Origin: Talpa occidentalis
Lineage: Eukaryota > Chordata > Mammalia > Eulipotyphla > Talpidae
Length of the DNA stretch: 64,000 nucleotides
Reading direction: 5' to 3'
NCBI RefSeq assembly: GCF_014898055.3
Contig: NW_023601104.1
Location: forward strand, 76,305,106-76,369,105
Shown here one piece after another: positions 21,901 to 32,446 of the stretch (positions within the stretch are counted from its first letter, which is position 1; the number at the start of each line of letters is the position of its first letter). The position numbers and the translations under genes were made by a program. The notes under the pieces are model-generated. The model had not been told where the DNA came from and did not search any database. It worked only from the letters and a program-made list of their open reading frames with translations.

Positions 21901-24900
21901 TCCTTACAAAGTAAAATAGACGAGAAAAGTCAAGAAAAGACTTAATGCTAGGGATTACAATGCACTTAGTGCACACTTAGCCATATTACTTGAAGTGATG
22001 TAGTAATGGATGATCTATATTTTGAATCCGTGGTTGTATTAAAAGACTTTGGTCACAACCCCAACTGCTACAATTCTCAACACTGAGATCTCAAAAGATC
22101 AAAATCCCCAAAGGGTAAAATCCTAAAGTCACAATCCTGAAAGGTCGAAGTATGGAAAACAACTCTGGGGGGAACAAAGGTGTGTACATTTATTTACAAT
22201 TTTAAAAGGGAGAGAAATTCATTAAAAACAGACAGAACAGACACAATAAAAGGCCTGTCAGGAGAAATTTTAACTTTCAAAAACACAGATGTACAAAAAG
22301 GAGACCTCTCCATTTACTGAGGAAGTTTCAACACAATGCTTACACACTAAGTCAATATTGCAAAAATGCATTTTTGTAGAATCAAACTTGTGGGAGGAAG
22401 CATAAAATAAATTAGAACTCTCTAAAACTCTCTCCACAATACCTCCAGCACTGGAAATGACAAGAAGATGAAATACAGTATAGTGAATTATAAGAAAATG
22501 TCAACAATTTAAGAGTGTGGAAAAAAGCTGAAAAAAGGAAAACAAAAACTAAAAAGAAAATTCAACATATAAAAAAGTGTATTACAGGGATAGCTTATGG
22601 GCAATTGCAGAGGGAGACAAAGAACTGGTTGACACAATCATTAATTATATTTTGGAGTCTTGCGCCAAGAAGGATAGTTGCTTTTTAAGAGCAGACTCCC
22701 CTTGAAGAATACATTCACATTCATTTTCTGTGTGACACAGCTCTTTTTGCAGTTCTATGATTTGATATACACTGACATGAGCATTGCCTATTAAATTTGC
22801 CCATCTTCTCAGTCTTGCTTCTATGTTGTTTCAGGTATGCACAAATTCATTCTGCATGCACTCATACAAAGCCCACAAATTTCGCAGAAACATCGCCATT
22901 GTTGTGTAAACACCTTTTTCTCCTACTATGCACATAATTATTTTCAAACCAGTAAGGAACTAGACTGGCTTCTTTAGTAGGCAAATGTGACTTTAATTCA
23001 TTAAAAGCTTCTGGGATTTATTTCTTTCTTTGGGAATTTCATTAGCTGGAAGGAATATTAATGCAGAAAAAATTGAAAGAATGAATTTTCTGCCAAGAGT
23101 ACCGGGCTAAAATGTGAAAACAAACCTTAGAAATTCACTTTGAGAAACCTTGATGGCACCTAATTCCAAATCTGTCATTATGAGATTTTGGGATTCAAAT
23201 GAATAAATTTACTTCTGCATAATCAATCAAACCTTCAAATACAGTATTTATAAAGTGCTTAGCTTTTCCTAGTCATTAATACATAAATAAGCAGATAAAC
23301 TCTAGAATTTCTGAATCTTATAGGGGCATGAATTGCATGTATATAGTTCAAAAAAACAGTGAGGACAATTTTGAAGGTGCTATTCATATCCCAAGTGGCG
23401 CATGAACTAGTTAATTCTATGTTAGATTTAGTGATGAGTGGTAAATTAAGTGGCTAGTGGTGAATGTAAGTCTATTTTCTTTAACAGTCAAATCCCTAAT
23501 CAAGAATAGTAACCACTTAATGTGTTCAGTAACAATGGAGGAACCTCCACATCAGCAAGTAGCTTTGGTCCCCAAATAAATCCCATTAAAAATGTAAATA
23601 AGGCCTCCCCGGTGGCGCAGCGCTGGGTTGCTAAGCTGCCCGCAGCCTCTGCAGCGCTGGTTCGAGTCCTGGCTGCTCCCCGGCCACTGGAGGAAGGTCC
23701 CACATGGTGCGCAGACCTCTCCTGCCGCCCGCTGCTCCCCTCAGCAGTGTACTTTGGTCCTTCTGCCTGCTCTGCTCCCTACTCTGGCTCTGGTGAATTC
23801 TCTCACCCTCCCGCGCTTCTGACTGTACCCAGTGCTTGTATAAATAAAAATAAATAAATCTTTAAAAAAAAATGTAAATAAGTGCCTTTTAAGAATTTTT
23901 AAGCTATTTTTTCCAGGAATAAATCTTGAGGATTGGAATTTTTTTAGATTTTAGAGTTTAGGATTTGGACCATTTGGGATTTTAGCATTCAGGATTATAG
24001 TGTTCAAAGAATGGCTTTGTCGGAGGGTAACTGGCTATTAGGAGACAGGAAGAAAAAGAATAACAGCCAGTAAGGAAGACAAACTATGTCCATTTCATAT
24101 GAAAAACTGAAGCTACTGCTTTTAGCTTTTTTTTAAGCCTGCCTCATGGGTTCTGTACTTTCCTTTCAACCTTCCATACCCACGATTGAAAAGCAGACAT
24201 TTTTATGTGCTGGGGATGCAGGATTCTCGTTTTAAAATCAGAAGTCTAAGCAAACTAAGATGGCTGGTCGCTCTGAATCAATACCATCTTTCTCTACCAG
24301 CCTCAAAACTTCTCAACTGGACTTATCCATTCTCGATCCTTCTCAACTGAATTTGTCCTCCCAGCCTGAATGAGTCTTGACCTTCTTACCCCTGTATTGA
24401 CATTCCCTTGTTCTCAATCTCTTAAATCATGTAGCCCCTATCAACCTCAACCAATCTTATTCTCTCAGTCCCTCTCAAATTAGGTTCATCTTAATCTTCT
24501 CAATCTTGTTTGAACTCAAGCTCACCCAAATACACACCCTTAGCTTCAACTGACTTTGACTTAACAACATCCAACCTGGATTTCTCAATCTCAGTATGTC
24601 CTGTTCTCTCATCGTTCTCACCACAACTTTGCCTTGTCAGCCTCCTTCCACAGACCACAACCAATTTTATCTTCTCAACCTTGTTCATTTTACTTCATCT
24701 TGTTCTCTCAAATTCAATCAATCTCATCCTCTCATCTTTAACTTTGTCCTCTTTATTTTGACACTATCTTTTAGACTTCTATTATCACAACCTCCCTCAC
24801 TCTTTCTCAACTGGATGATGAGCAGCACTATCCATTCAGTCCTCAAAACCAAAAACTTTGCATCATCCAAGATTTATTCATATTTTTACATTATATATAT

Positions 24901-27900
24901 CATATTCATCACTAAATACTACCAATTTATATTAACTTTTTTTTCCTGGAACCCATTCATTTTTTTATCCTCACTTTAAATGTTTCATTTTAGGTTCCAT
25001 TAATTGTACATCTATACTACCACCGAAGTATGCTAACAGGTTTCTTCACTTCCAATTAACACCAAATCTGACCTCCTATCTTGCTTCCCTGATCCATATC
25101 CATCCATCTTGAGTAAGATTATTTCTAAAAGGAAAATCTGACCAAAATACCCCCCTGTTATAGAATATTAATCATTTCCACTTCTAGCTAACTCTTATTC
25201 ATAAAGCCTTACTCAAATGTTTTTATCTCTAGAGAACTTTCTCTGAAACTCCCTTCCGAAGTCCAAACTGTATGCCTCTCTTTGAAGTCTGAGTAACATT
25301 TTATGTAAAATTCTAATATAACATTTGACTGGACAACGTTATATGTTTGGGTACATTTTTGTATTAAATGTTATCCGCTGTCACTTATGTCATGAGCTTT
25401 ATAAGAACCAGTTTCTTGAATCTGTATCTGTAGGATCTAACACATAGTAAACATATGACAAATACTCACTTGTTTTTCAAATACATACAAGTTACCCTAC
25501 TTCTAAAGGTTAGATTATTATACCTTTCATCTAAAAGGAAAAGGGAAAAAATTCCTTAATAATATAATTGGGATGCTAACAGAATTGATAATTGTTCTAT
25601 TTCCTCACAAAAACTGTATTTGTTTTAAATTTAATATTTACTCTAATACCTACTATCTTTATCTTTAAGACTAGCTGGAGTTGGCATTCCTCTTAACAAT
25701 AAAATTGACTGAGGCTATTGAGTGATATTAATATTTCTGAATGTCCAGCCAACATCACTGAGATCCACAAATTAAATATACATCACTTGGAAATAACCTC
25801 ACACATAAAATATGTATGAAATAATCTCACACAAACAAAAACTAAATACTTGTAAATGAATTAGCTGGAGTTATTATATAACATTTGGCCTGAATTTGAC
25901 AGTAGTTATACAGTATAGAAAGTGGGTATCTTCCTTCTATGCCTAAATAGACATTTGACCCTACACAGAGTTACTTAAGCTCTCTGAGCCGCAGATTCCT
26001 CACCTGTAAAATAAGACAATAATATATATGAAGAAATTAGTATAGTCCTACTACAAATACATACCTATAAAAAGGATAAAAATGACAGGCATCATTATTT
26101 ATAATGAAAAGTAATTTCCTTTTAATTATAGTTACTAAAGCTACATATCAATATAATTTCTTAAACTACTTAGAATTAATATGAAATAACTAATTCATAA
26201 CTCATGAAATAAAGTAGAATGACATTGTCCCATATTCTTTAGTTCCTTCTAAATCCTAAAAAACAACGAAAGCAGGGCCTCCCCGGTGGCGCAGCGGGTT
26301 GAGTGCCATGCTGTGAAGCTGTCCACAGCCTCGGTAGTGCGGATTTGATCCCGGCTGGCCAGCCGGCGAGAATCCCACATGGTGCAGCAGACCTCTCCTG
26401 TCGCTCCCGCTGCTCCCCTCAGCAGTGTTATTTCTGTCATCTGCCTGCTCTGTTCCCCACTCTGTCTCTGGTGAATGCTCTCATCCTCCCATGCCTCTGG
26501 CCTGTACCCTAGCTCTTGTATAAAAATAAATAAATCTTCAAAACAAAACAAAACAAAACAAAAAAACAAAAGCAGGGCATATTTTGTGGGAGTAAGCTAA
26601 TAGCATTACCAATTTTCTAATGGATAGGGAGAAAGATTACTGCATTCTTTACTTTTCATGATTCATATCCATGTGATTGTTAATGTTATTTTTTAAAAAA
26701 AGAAAGAGGCCAAAAATTATATATCAGTCTTGAAAAACAAAACAAAATTCAGACTGCCTACTACAGCAAGCACAGTCCTCTCCTAAATCAGGTAATATAC
26801 ACACAGACAGACATTCAATTCCAATTACAGGTCTTACTTTAATCTTCACAGCATCATAACGGATTTGCGAAAACTCCCGAAGACCAAAAGAACCTCCAAC
26901 AATCAGTAACTGAAACAAAGAAAGGAAACAATTAAGCAAAAACAGGAAGACAGAATTCAGACTCCTTATAGATTACCTATTTAAATGTCAACAGTGACAG
27001 AGCATACAAAATCCTATAGGTCACACTGTAGTACCATCTTCTCAGAGTGGATGCAGTATATACTGTCCCTGGGAATTATTTTAGCACATTAACAAATACC
27101 GAAATCAACTCCATACCTACACCTGACCTCCTGATTTAAATAATTTCATCATAAGTATTCTATTATATTGATTCTTACTAATTCGTTGAGTCAAGGGAGA
27201 AAAATCTATTAGTAGACGAAATAATCACCTGACTTAATCGCCCATTACTATATTGGGTAAAGCCAGGAATAAAATTCTGGCATTGTTTCTACAAGACTAG
27301 AATTCCTTCAATTGTAGGATTTTGCAAAATAAGCCAACTGCCAAGCATTTCCCCTCATGTTCTTATCAAGTGACAATAATTTTATGAACTACCCCATTAA
27401 GTATCAGTAAACCTTAGAAGATCCTTTGAATTGTCACTGCTGCCTTATCATGTCTAATAATCTAATGGGTTTTAATCCTAAAGTTGCAGAAGTCTAGTAA
27501 CTTGGAAACAAAATAGTTTATTCCCTACCTTCTTTTTATATCAATATATTAATATTACCAATTAAAGACATACAAAAATATATATAACATAATATAAAAG
27601 TTTTTAATGCTGAAGTTGGAACACTAAAAAAAACCTGAATCTATGAATTTTAATAGTTAATAAATCTGACCACATAAGAACTGAAAGTCTGTCCTGACAA
27701 ATAAATGAAATAAAAAACACATAAAATCAATAGACAGCAAATCAGGAAAAATATGTCAAAAACTGCAATGTTGGGCCTCCCCGGTGGCACAGCAGTTGAG
27801 CGCTGGGTTGCAAAGCTGTCCACAGCCTCTGCAGCACCGGTTCGATCCCTGTCCGCAGGGCGAGGGTCCCACATGGCGCACAGACCTCTCCTGCCACCCG

Positions 27901-30356
27901 CTGCTCCCCTCAGCAGTGTACTTTGTCAGTCTGTCTGCTCTGCTCCCTGCTCTGGCTCTGGTGAATCCTCTTACCCTCCCGTGCTTTTGACTGTATCCAG
28001 TGCTTGTATAAATAAATAAATAAATCTTAAAAAAAAAAAAAAAAGCTGCAATGTTAACATGGAAGAATTCTTTACACAAATAAATTGTGTCTCTTGTGTT
28101 CAATAAAAAGATACATCCTGGTTTTCCTAACTCCTTCTCCCTTTCCTTTACCTGTTACTCCTCACCCTCCCAACCTTAAAATGTTGGAGTTTCCCAAAAG
28201 GGAAACTGCCTATTACAGCCAACACCACTGTGTCCCTGGGTGACGTCATCCAGTTCTATGATTTTTAAATGTGGCTTCTATAACCTAACAGCCTCCACAC
28301 GCACATTTTCAATGGGAAATATCCCACAGGACTGAAGACCTGCCGGCCTGTTGATATCTCCACATGCAAGTCTACCAGGTATATGTAAATCATTATTTAA
28401 CTAAGAGGGGAAATAATTTCTACTTGAAGATAAATGTAGTATAGGAATTATGGTATATTTGGCTGATACATGCTGAAAAGGCTGTATCTTTTAAGTTTTT
28501 TCCAGTAGTGTTCAATTTTAGAATGAATTCAATATTTTCCTCTACAAAATGATTTACATATTTAAGATCCGTATTTTGAAACATGGTCCTCTAGGTGCAG
28601 TACAGATAGAGACCAATACAGAGTAACCTTTTACAGTATCTTATCGGGCCTCGCTGGTGACAGGTGATTGAGCCCAGCACTGGGAAGCTGACCACAGCCT
28701 CTGCAGCACCAGTTCGATCCCTGCCAACCTCGGAGCAACCCACATGGACAGCAGACCTCTCCTGTCTCGCCCACTGCTCCCCTCAGCAGTGTATTTCGTC
28801 AGTCTGCCTGTTTTTTTCCCTGCTCTATCTCTGATGGATCTCTCACCCTCCCGCACATCTGGCCTGTACCCCTGGGTCTTGTATAAATAAAAAATAAATC
28901 TTAAAAAATAAAAGAATATCTTATAAAAAGTTTTCTTTAAATGTTTTAAAAGATATATAAAAAGGAGCTTCCAAATTTTTTTTAATCCAGATTCACTGAA
29001 GATGAGTTTAAAAAATTAGTTTTTAGATAAATACTAGACGGTTTTTCTTATGTGAAATATACACAAACCAAACAAAGGGTCAAAAACAAACTTAAAACCA
29101 ATCCTTGAAAGCTGACCATAGATGTGAGGCACTAAAAGGGGAAGGGGAAATATATATATACACACACATATTAAAAAACTTTTTTATTTTTATTTTTTTA
29201 AAGATTTATTTATTTATGCATACAAGAGCTGGGTACAGGCCAGAATTGGGGGGGTGGGGGGGTGAGAGGCTTCACCAGAGACAGAGTGGGGAACAGAACA
29301 GGCAGAATGACCGAAGTACACTGCTGAGGGGAGCAGCAGGCCAGACCGGAGAGGTCTGCTGCGCCATGTGGGTAGCTCCCTGTCTGAGGATCCAACTCGT
29401 GCTGCAGAGGCTGCGAATTGCTTCATAGTGCTGTGCTTAACTCCTTGTGCCACCAGGTAGGCCCTAAAAAATCTTTTTTAAAGGTCATTTATTTACTTAC
29501 TCCAGTTTAAGTGCAAAAGCTGGTATCTTCACCTGTGCCAATATCCACATCAGTAAAATACACAGATCAATAAAGTAATAAACTATTCTGTATTTACTAT
29601 TACTATAAAGTGACTTCTGCCCGCATGCTTTATTTAAATTGTTTCATCAAAGGAACTAAATAAGGGAAGAGTTGTCTGAATTCCATCTGTGACAGGTTTT
29701 TATACCAATCTCAACCTGAACGACAGATGGGATCTTCAGTGAACTCAGTACAGAACTGGACACGAACACATAAACACCAAAACTACTTTCAATGTGCTTT
29801 AAAAATATAAACTACATGGGGTCGGTCGCGTGCCAAACACTCGATTCACAAGGTTTTGTTTAATTCCTAACAATAACCCTGGAAGAATTAAGCCAATTCT
29901 CAAACTAGGAAGGCGAATCATGAAGACTCCCGAAATTTCCAGTTAAAAATTAAGTATACACAACCAGTTCCAATGAGCCAGAAACACGTCAAACCGTGGG
30001 GGTGAGGGGCCAAGGGTAGCAACTTTTGTAATCATTTTACCTGAATTAAAATCCGGCTCCAACATTCGTCCCCTGAAGCTCAAACTGGTAACTCACAGGG
30101 AAGAGAAAGAGACTGGAGGGCCCAGCACCAGTGGGGGCAACCTATGGCCAGCTCCTGTCTAGCCCAGGTTGCTATTCCCTGGAATTAGATTCCAAACAGC
30201 CTCAACCCAAACAAACTAAGGTCCTGCCCCTTCCGGAATGCGCCCCCACACTTCTGCACCCCCACACTTCTGCGCCACCGCACTCACCAACATGGGGACT
30301 CCGTAGCGAAGGGTCTTGTTCTTGCGCAAGGCGCGCCTCACCGCGTGTGCAAACAT
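12811..30356 (-). CDS. COX16: COX16, cytochrome c oxidase assembly factor (complete, four coding exons)
   Basis: The four coding exons lie at 30356-30288, 26909-26838, 14960-14898 and 12927-12811. They give 23+24+21+38 codons, so 106 residues plus TGA, the length I know for mammalian COX16. All junctions are phase 0 with AG acceptors and GT donors (GTGAGT, GTAAGA, GTATAG). The product is a small single-pass inner-membrane protein of mitochondria. The family is needed for maturation of the COX2 subunit of complex IV. Visible landmarks are a basic N-terminus with MFAHAVRR, a hydrophobic stretch from about residue 18 to 32 ([14 protein letters not shown]), the conserved [12 protein letters not shown] just after it, and a soluble tail with [18 protein letters not shown]. 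No frameshift or premature stop is seen. The ATG at 30356 sits in a CpG-rich promoter. Identity is from recalled family sequence, not a search. Confidence 0.97.
12950..12998. repeat. (AT)n/(GT)n microsatellite
   Basis: Runs of ATATATAT and GTGTGTGTGTGTGT are joined, just upstream (minus strand) of COX16 exon 4. Confidence 0.9.
14200..14790 (-). mobile_element. L1 antisense relic in COX16 intron 3
   Basis: CACCTGGAATTTATTTATTG, then GATCCACTTTCC and GTAGTTGTCCCAATAATA, follow the antisense L1 3' region. It is very degraded. Confidence 0.5.
14898..14960 (-). CDS. COX16: COX16 coding exon 3
   Basis: It encodes 21 residues beginning [10 protein letters not shown] and ending TEYE, a charged segment of the soluble tail. 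The acceptor ends CTACAG and the donor is GTATAG. At 63 bp it would be missed by simple ORF finding. It was identified by its match to the family and its splice sites. Confidence 0.93.
15165..15350 (-). mobile_element. MIR-like relic
   Basis: AATACTCACAAAAAACCTTG, then GACACAGGGAGCTTAAATAAC and TTGTCAAAGAGCCAG, follow the reverse MIR layout. Confidence 0.55.
15693..16071 (+). mobile_element. Candidate solo or truncated LTR
   Basis: It starts TGTCAGGCGC and ends CCCTAACA. AATAAAG lies about 55 bp before the end and a TATA-like GGTATAAATTG in the middle, which is the layout of a retroviral LTR. No matching target duplication was found and the sequence after it is not a clear primer-binding site. 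Confidence 0.45.
16500..17460 (+). mobile_element. GC-rich LTR-like block, ends unresolved
   Basis: This GC-rich island stands out in AT-rich intron. It has a TATA-like GCCATAAAAAA near 16605 and AATAAA at 17267-17272, then about 190 bp of U5-like sequence with a CT-repeat. TG/CA ends and a target duplication could not be fixed. It could be an LTR of another ERV family or another retroelement end. Confidence 0.35.
17461..19485. other. COX16 intron 2, unassigned AT-rich stretch
   Basis: No gene was recognised. The part near 18585-18640 shares a diverged segment with 20270-20320 (GGCTGGCCTAATA against GGCTAGTCTAATAG, both followed by AACAGG/AATAGG and A-rich DNA), so an unnamed dispersed repeat is present. 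Confidence 0.4.
19486..19760 (+). mobile_element. ERV LTR 3' part with primer-binding-site-like sequence
   Basis: An LTR-like block runs from TGTCAAGTGC to CTATAACA (19732). Three bases later, 19736-19753 matches the tRNA-Lys(1,2) primer-binding site at 15 of 18 positions, with core CCCAACATGGGGC. This suggests a 5' LTR followed by a few bases of leader, the rest lost. TACAACTCCCAGCATGC inside the LTR resembles a ZNF143 site. The LTR start is uncertain. Confidence 0.45.
22735..23400 (-). pseudogene. MULE transposase remnant
   Basis: The minus strand, read across several frameshifts and stops, gives family motifs in the right order. First is W..NSTFK (23393-23370), where the family has DGTF with the first catalytic aspartate. 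Next are [10 protein letters not shown] (from 23178, family TDFE-A), CFH (23122-23114), IPEAFNELK, and YWFENNYV (22957-22925, family YFEDNYI). Last come LWALYECM and [18 protein letters not shown], ending IIELQKEL near 22738, which match the family's NN-EGWHRR region. The aspartate-to-asparagine change and the breaks show it is dead. This is my reading against recalled MULE consensus, not a profile search. Confidence 0.75.
23602..23870 (+). mobile_element. tRNA-derived SINE (short-tail subfamily) inside the MULE
   Basis: It is full length, with A box TGGCGCAGCG, B box GGTTCGAGTCC and tail AATAAATAAATC. The target duplication AATGTAAATAAG lies at 23591-23602 and 23871-23882, sharing one base with the element edge. 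Confidence 0.92.
24290..24830. repeat. Pyrimidine-rich degenerate repeat
   Basis: This G-poor stretch contains the word TTCTCAA(C/T) at 24310, 24340, 24411, 24497, 24582, 24672 and 24804. Spacing is near 85-90 bp in the middle. The first and last copies share TTCTCAACTGGA. It may be a decayed minisatellite or a pyrimidine-rich LINE portion. Confidence 0.4.
25060..25480 (+). mobile_element. L2 LINE 3' end
   Basis: The order of segments matches L2 3' ends: ACTCAAATGTTTTTATCTC, then a CATGAGCTTTATAAGAACC-type segment, then TAACACATAGTAAACATATG. It is old and diverged. Confidence 0.6.
26275..26560 (+). mobile_element. tRNA-derived SINE
   Basis: It has A box TGGCGCAGCGG and a degenerate B box, followed by an (AAAAC)n tail. 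The flanks AACGAAAGCA and AACAAAAGCA form an imperfect target duplication. The element is antisense to COX16. Confidence 0.88.
26838..26909 (-). CDS. COX16: COX16 coding exon 2
   Basis: It encodes 24 residues: the second half of the membrane segment (LLIVGGSFG) and the matrix- or IMS-adjacent [12 protein letters not shown] motif. A pyrimidine-rich acceptor ending TTTCAG precedes it and donor GTAAGA follows. It begins and ends in phase 0. Confidence 0.95.
27773..28044 (+). mobile_element. tRNA-derived SINE (short-tail subfamily)
   Basis: It has a complete head, B box GGTTCGATCCC and tail TATAAATAAATAAATAAATC, then poly(A). The target duplication CTGCAATGTT is on both sides (27763-27772 and 28046-28055). 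Confidence 0.92.
28130..28390 (+). mobile_element. L2 LINE internal relic
   Basis: AATGTTGGAGTTTCCC, then TCCCTGGGTGACGTCATCC and TGATATCTCCACATGCA, follow the order of the L2 ORF2 region as I recall it. No open frame survives. Confidence 0.6.
28646..28910 (+). mobile_element. tRNA-derived SINE, diverged
   Basis: The SINE head and body are recognisable, with B box GTTCGATCCC and the TATAAATAAAAAATAAATC tail. It is flanked by AGTATCTTAT and AATATCTTAT. Confidence 0.85.
29186..29464 (-). mobile_element. tRNA-derived SINE
   Basis: This is a reverse-oriented copy with GATTTATTTATTTATGCATACAAGAGCTGG at its low end, read as the tail subtype GCTCTTGTATGCATAAATAA. The flanks TAAAAAACTTTTTTA and TAAAAAATCTTTTTTA match. 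It is in the sense of COX16. Confidence 0.85.
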
Positions 30357-30660
30357 GTCTTACTTCTTCCACCCGCCAGGTCGCCAGTTAAACAGACCCG
30401 GCACGACCTTGGGAGCCTGAGCTGCTCAAGCGCCCTCTCGGATAAGGACGCCCTGAACTCTGCACCTTTCCTCTGAACCGAGGGCACAGTCCTCCCCTAG
30501 AAAGCCTCCGCCAGGCAAAAGCAATCGATTCGTCGTAACTTACTCGCGTGTTCTCCCGGAAATTCGAGCAGCGGCACTTTGGTTCCGGCACCCTGGCGTG
30601 CCTTGGAGACTCGGAGACTTAAATTACGATGTTTGTAGTCACCTTCAGGTGACAGGGAAT
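30200..30660 (-). promoter_or_regulatory. COX16: COX16 CpG-rich promoter and 5' UTR
   Basis: This is the most GC- and CpG-rich stretch of the gene. It surrounds exon 1 and extends about 300 bp upstream of the ATG. ETS-type cores (CTTCCGGAA near 30230, CCGGAAAT near 30556) are visible. GABPA/NRF-2 sites of this kind are common in promoters of nuclear genes for complex IV. The block 30512-30529 is identical to 4534-4551 in the decayed copy. The transcription start cannot be set from sequence alone. Confidence 0.7.
30288..30356 (-). CDS. COX16: COX16 coding exon 1
   Basis: It encodes 23 residues, beginning [14 protein letters not shown] and ending GVPML. The exon ends in TTG followed by donor GTGAGT at 30287-30282. 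The start is the only ATG that yields the family N-terminus. A decayed relative of this exon is found at about 4315-4370. Confidence 0.95.
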
Positions 30661-31012
30661 GGGAATCTCCCACGTTCTGGATGTTAAACCGAACTATACT
30701 TAGAATACTCCCCAGCACATAGGAGGAGATAGATAAAGTCAGCTAAGGAAAACAAAACAAACTTATTTGGGAGCTATTATTCTAGCTCCTATAATGATTT
30801 TCGGATGGGGAGTTTACCAGTTTCAGAATGATTCTTAGAAATAAATCAATCGCCATGAAAGGTTAGTTTGAATGGTAATTAGTGCAGGGTTTAATGCTGA
30901 TGCTTTTTATATGATACCCCGTGATCTTCTGTCATTTATGAATGCCAATTTCCCACTCGTTTGGACTATTAGAAGGCTTGAGGAACACAGAAATGAAAAG
31001 ATACGATTACTA

Positions 31013-31235
31013 CTTTTTTTAAAGATTGATTTATTTTATACAAGAACTGGGATACAGGTAAGAGGCAGGCAGACCAAAGACACTGCTGAGGGGAGCAGCG
31101 GGCAAGACAGGAGAGGTCTGCCGCGCCATGTGGGTATCTCCCTCGCCAGCCAGGAATCGAACCTGCGCTGCAGAGGCTGAGGCGGCTGCGGACAGCTTCA
31201 CAGCGCTGCACTCAACCCGCTGCGCCACCGGGCCC
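31013..31235 (-). mobile_element. tRNA-derived SINE, internally deleted
   Basis: This 223-bp reverse copy has flanks GATTACTACTTT and GATTTCTACTTT. It post-dates the COX16-promoter duplication, because it is absent from the corresponding place near 5.05 kb. Confidence 0.88.
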
Positions 31236-32446
31236 TGATTTCTACTTTAAAGAAGACATCTGTCTGCTGGAGAGCTAAAGAATGTGTGTTTAGCCTTGTG
31301 ATAGCTTAGGAAATAGTCCCCACCTGTGCCATTGCCAGCATGTCAGAAAAAGTCTCACCTATCAAATACTGTTTGAGATAACAGAATAGTATAGTTTGCT
31401 GATGGTGGAGAAAAATACTTCCGATGTAACCCTGAAATCGTTCCATCTGCCCCTGTTCCTCTGTTATCACTGAAACGTTGCGGGTTTAATCTCTTACCAT
31501 CTTCCACTCTTAAGAGGTCTTTTTCCACAGGAGAAACGCCTCATTTAACTCTAGACCACTACAATAACATCCAAATTTATCAAATCACCAGGCCAACTAT
31601 GAAAACAAAACCAAACCCCAAATACAAAACAAACCAGCCATATTAATTGTAAATCTAAGCCTTATCTTCCACATACTGAAAGTTATCTGAGAGACATGAA
31701 CAATAGTGAGGTTCTCTTGCTTTTTTGCCTACTGTAGTCACTTCAATATTCTAAACAAGGAAATGACAACCCTTTGTAATATGACTTTGGCCTGCCTTTT
31801 CTGCCATTGTAACCCTTTTGCTCCATGTGCCATAGTGAGGAGATATTCCCTAAGTATTCTGTGAATTTCCACTATTTTTCCAATCATCCTTCTACCATCA
31901 CCTAACTCATGCAAATATATGGAACCATTGTTATCTAAAAGCACCTATCTTAAGAACTTTAACTGAAGTTAGATTTTAGGACTAAGGCCAGATTTAATGT
32001 TTATGGTATGGGAACATTACCTCGGGAATCTTCATTTGGTTTCATAATTGACATATAATAACTAATTTCATTCACACAAAGGCTTTATAAAGTTTGAAAG
32101 AGCATGACTCCAGATTCATTTTACAGGTAAGCAAATTGAAGTTTCCAAAGGTTAAAAGGCAGGCTTTCATACTTTGTGAAATATTAACAGTACAAATGCC
32201 CCTCAGTAACTAAACTGTCTATAGCATTTGGCAATATTAACTGTCTCCATTTTAAAACTGCTTCTCCCGTGGCTTCCATGTATGTTTTCCTCCTATGGAA
32301 CTTCTTCACTTTGAGATTTCTCTTTGTATTCTTCAGTCTTGTAAATTTTAAAACAGAAACCTCTTCCATTTTTCACTCTGTCCCAGCGACTATCAAATTG
32401 TAGTATGCCCAGAATCTCCTGGAGTTTATTAAAAAACACAAACTGG

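Larger units (their letters stand above)
22078..24006 (-). mobile_element. Mutator-like (MULE) DNA transposon, degraded
   Basis: The inverted ends, 22078-22155 and 23945-24006, are built from repeats of a GGGATTTT-type unit. The tips pair as AGTGTT against AACACT. Between them the minus strand carries a MULE transposase relic (see 22735-23400). A SINE sits inside at 23602-23870 with its own target duplication. No 8-9 bp duplication for the MULE was found, so the outer ends may be off by some bases. It lies within COX16 intron 2. Confidence 0.72.
14961..26837 (-). other. COX16: COX16 intron 2
   Basis: This 11.9-kb intron holds, from low to high coordinate: MIR-like DNA, two LTR-like blocks (15.69-16.07 and about 16.5-17.46 kb), and AT-rich unassigned DNA. 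Further along are an LTR with a primer-binding-site-like tail (19.5 kb), the MULE transposon (22.08-24.01 kb), a pyrimidine-rich stretch (24.3-24.8 kb), an L2 3' end (about 25.06-25.48 kb) and a SINE (26.28 kb). No additional exon was recognised. Confidence 0.9.
26910..30287 (-). other. COX16: COX16 intron 1
   Basis: This 3.4-kb intron contains SINEs at 27773-28044, 28646-28910 and 29186-29464. It also has an L2 LINE relic at about 28130-28390 and AT-rich DNA with no further recognisable coding sequence. Confidence 0.9.

Noticed and set aside
22735..23400. A domesticated (host-used) MULE transposase gene
   Set aside because: Several stops and frameshifts and a changed catalytic aspartate show decay. 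No open exon structure is visible.
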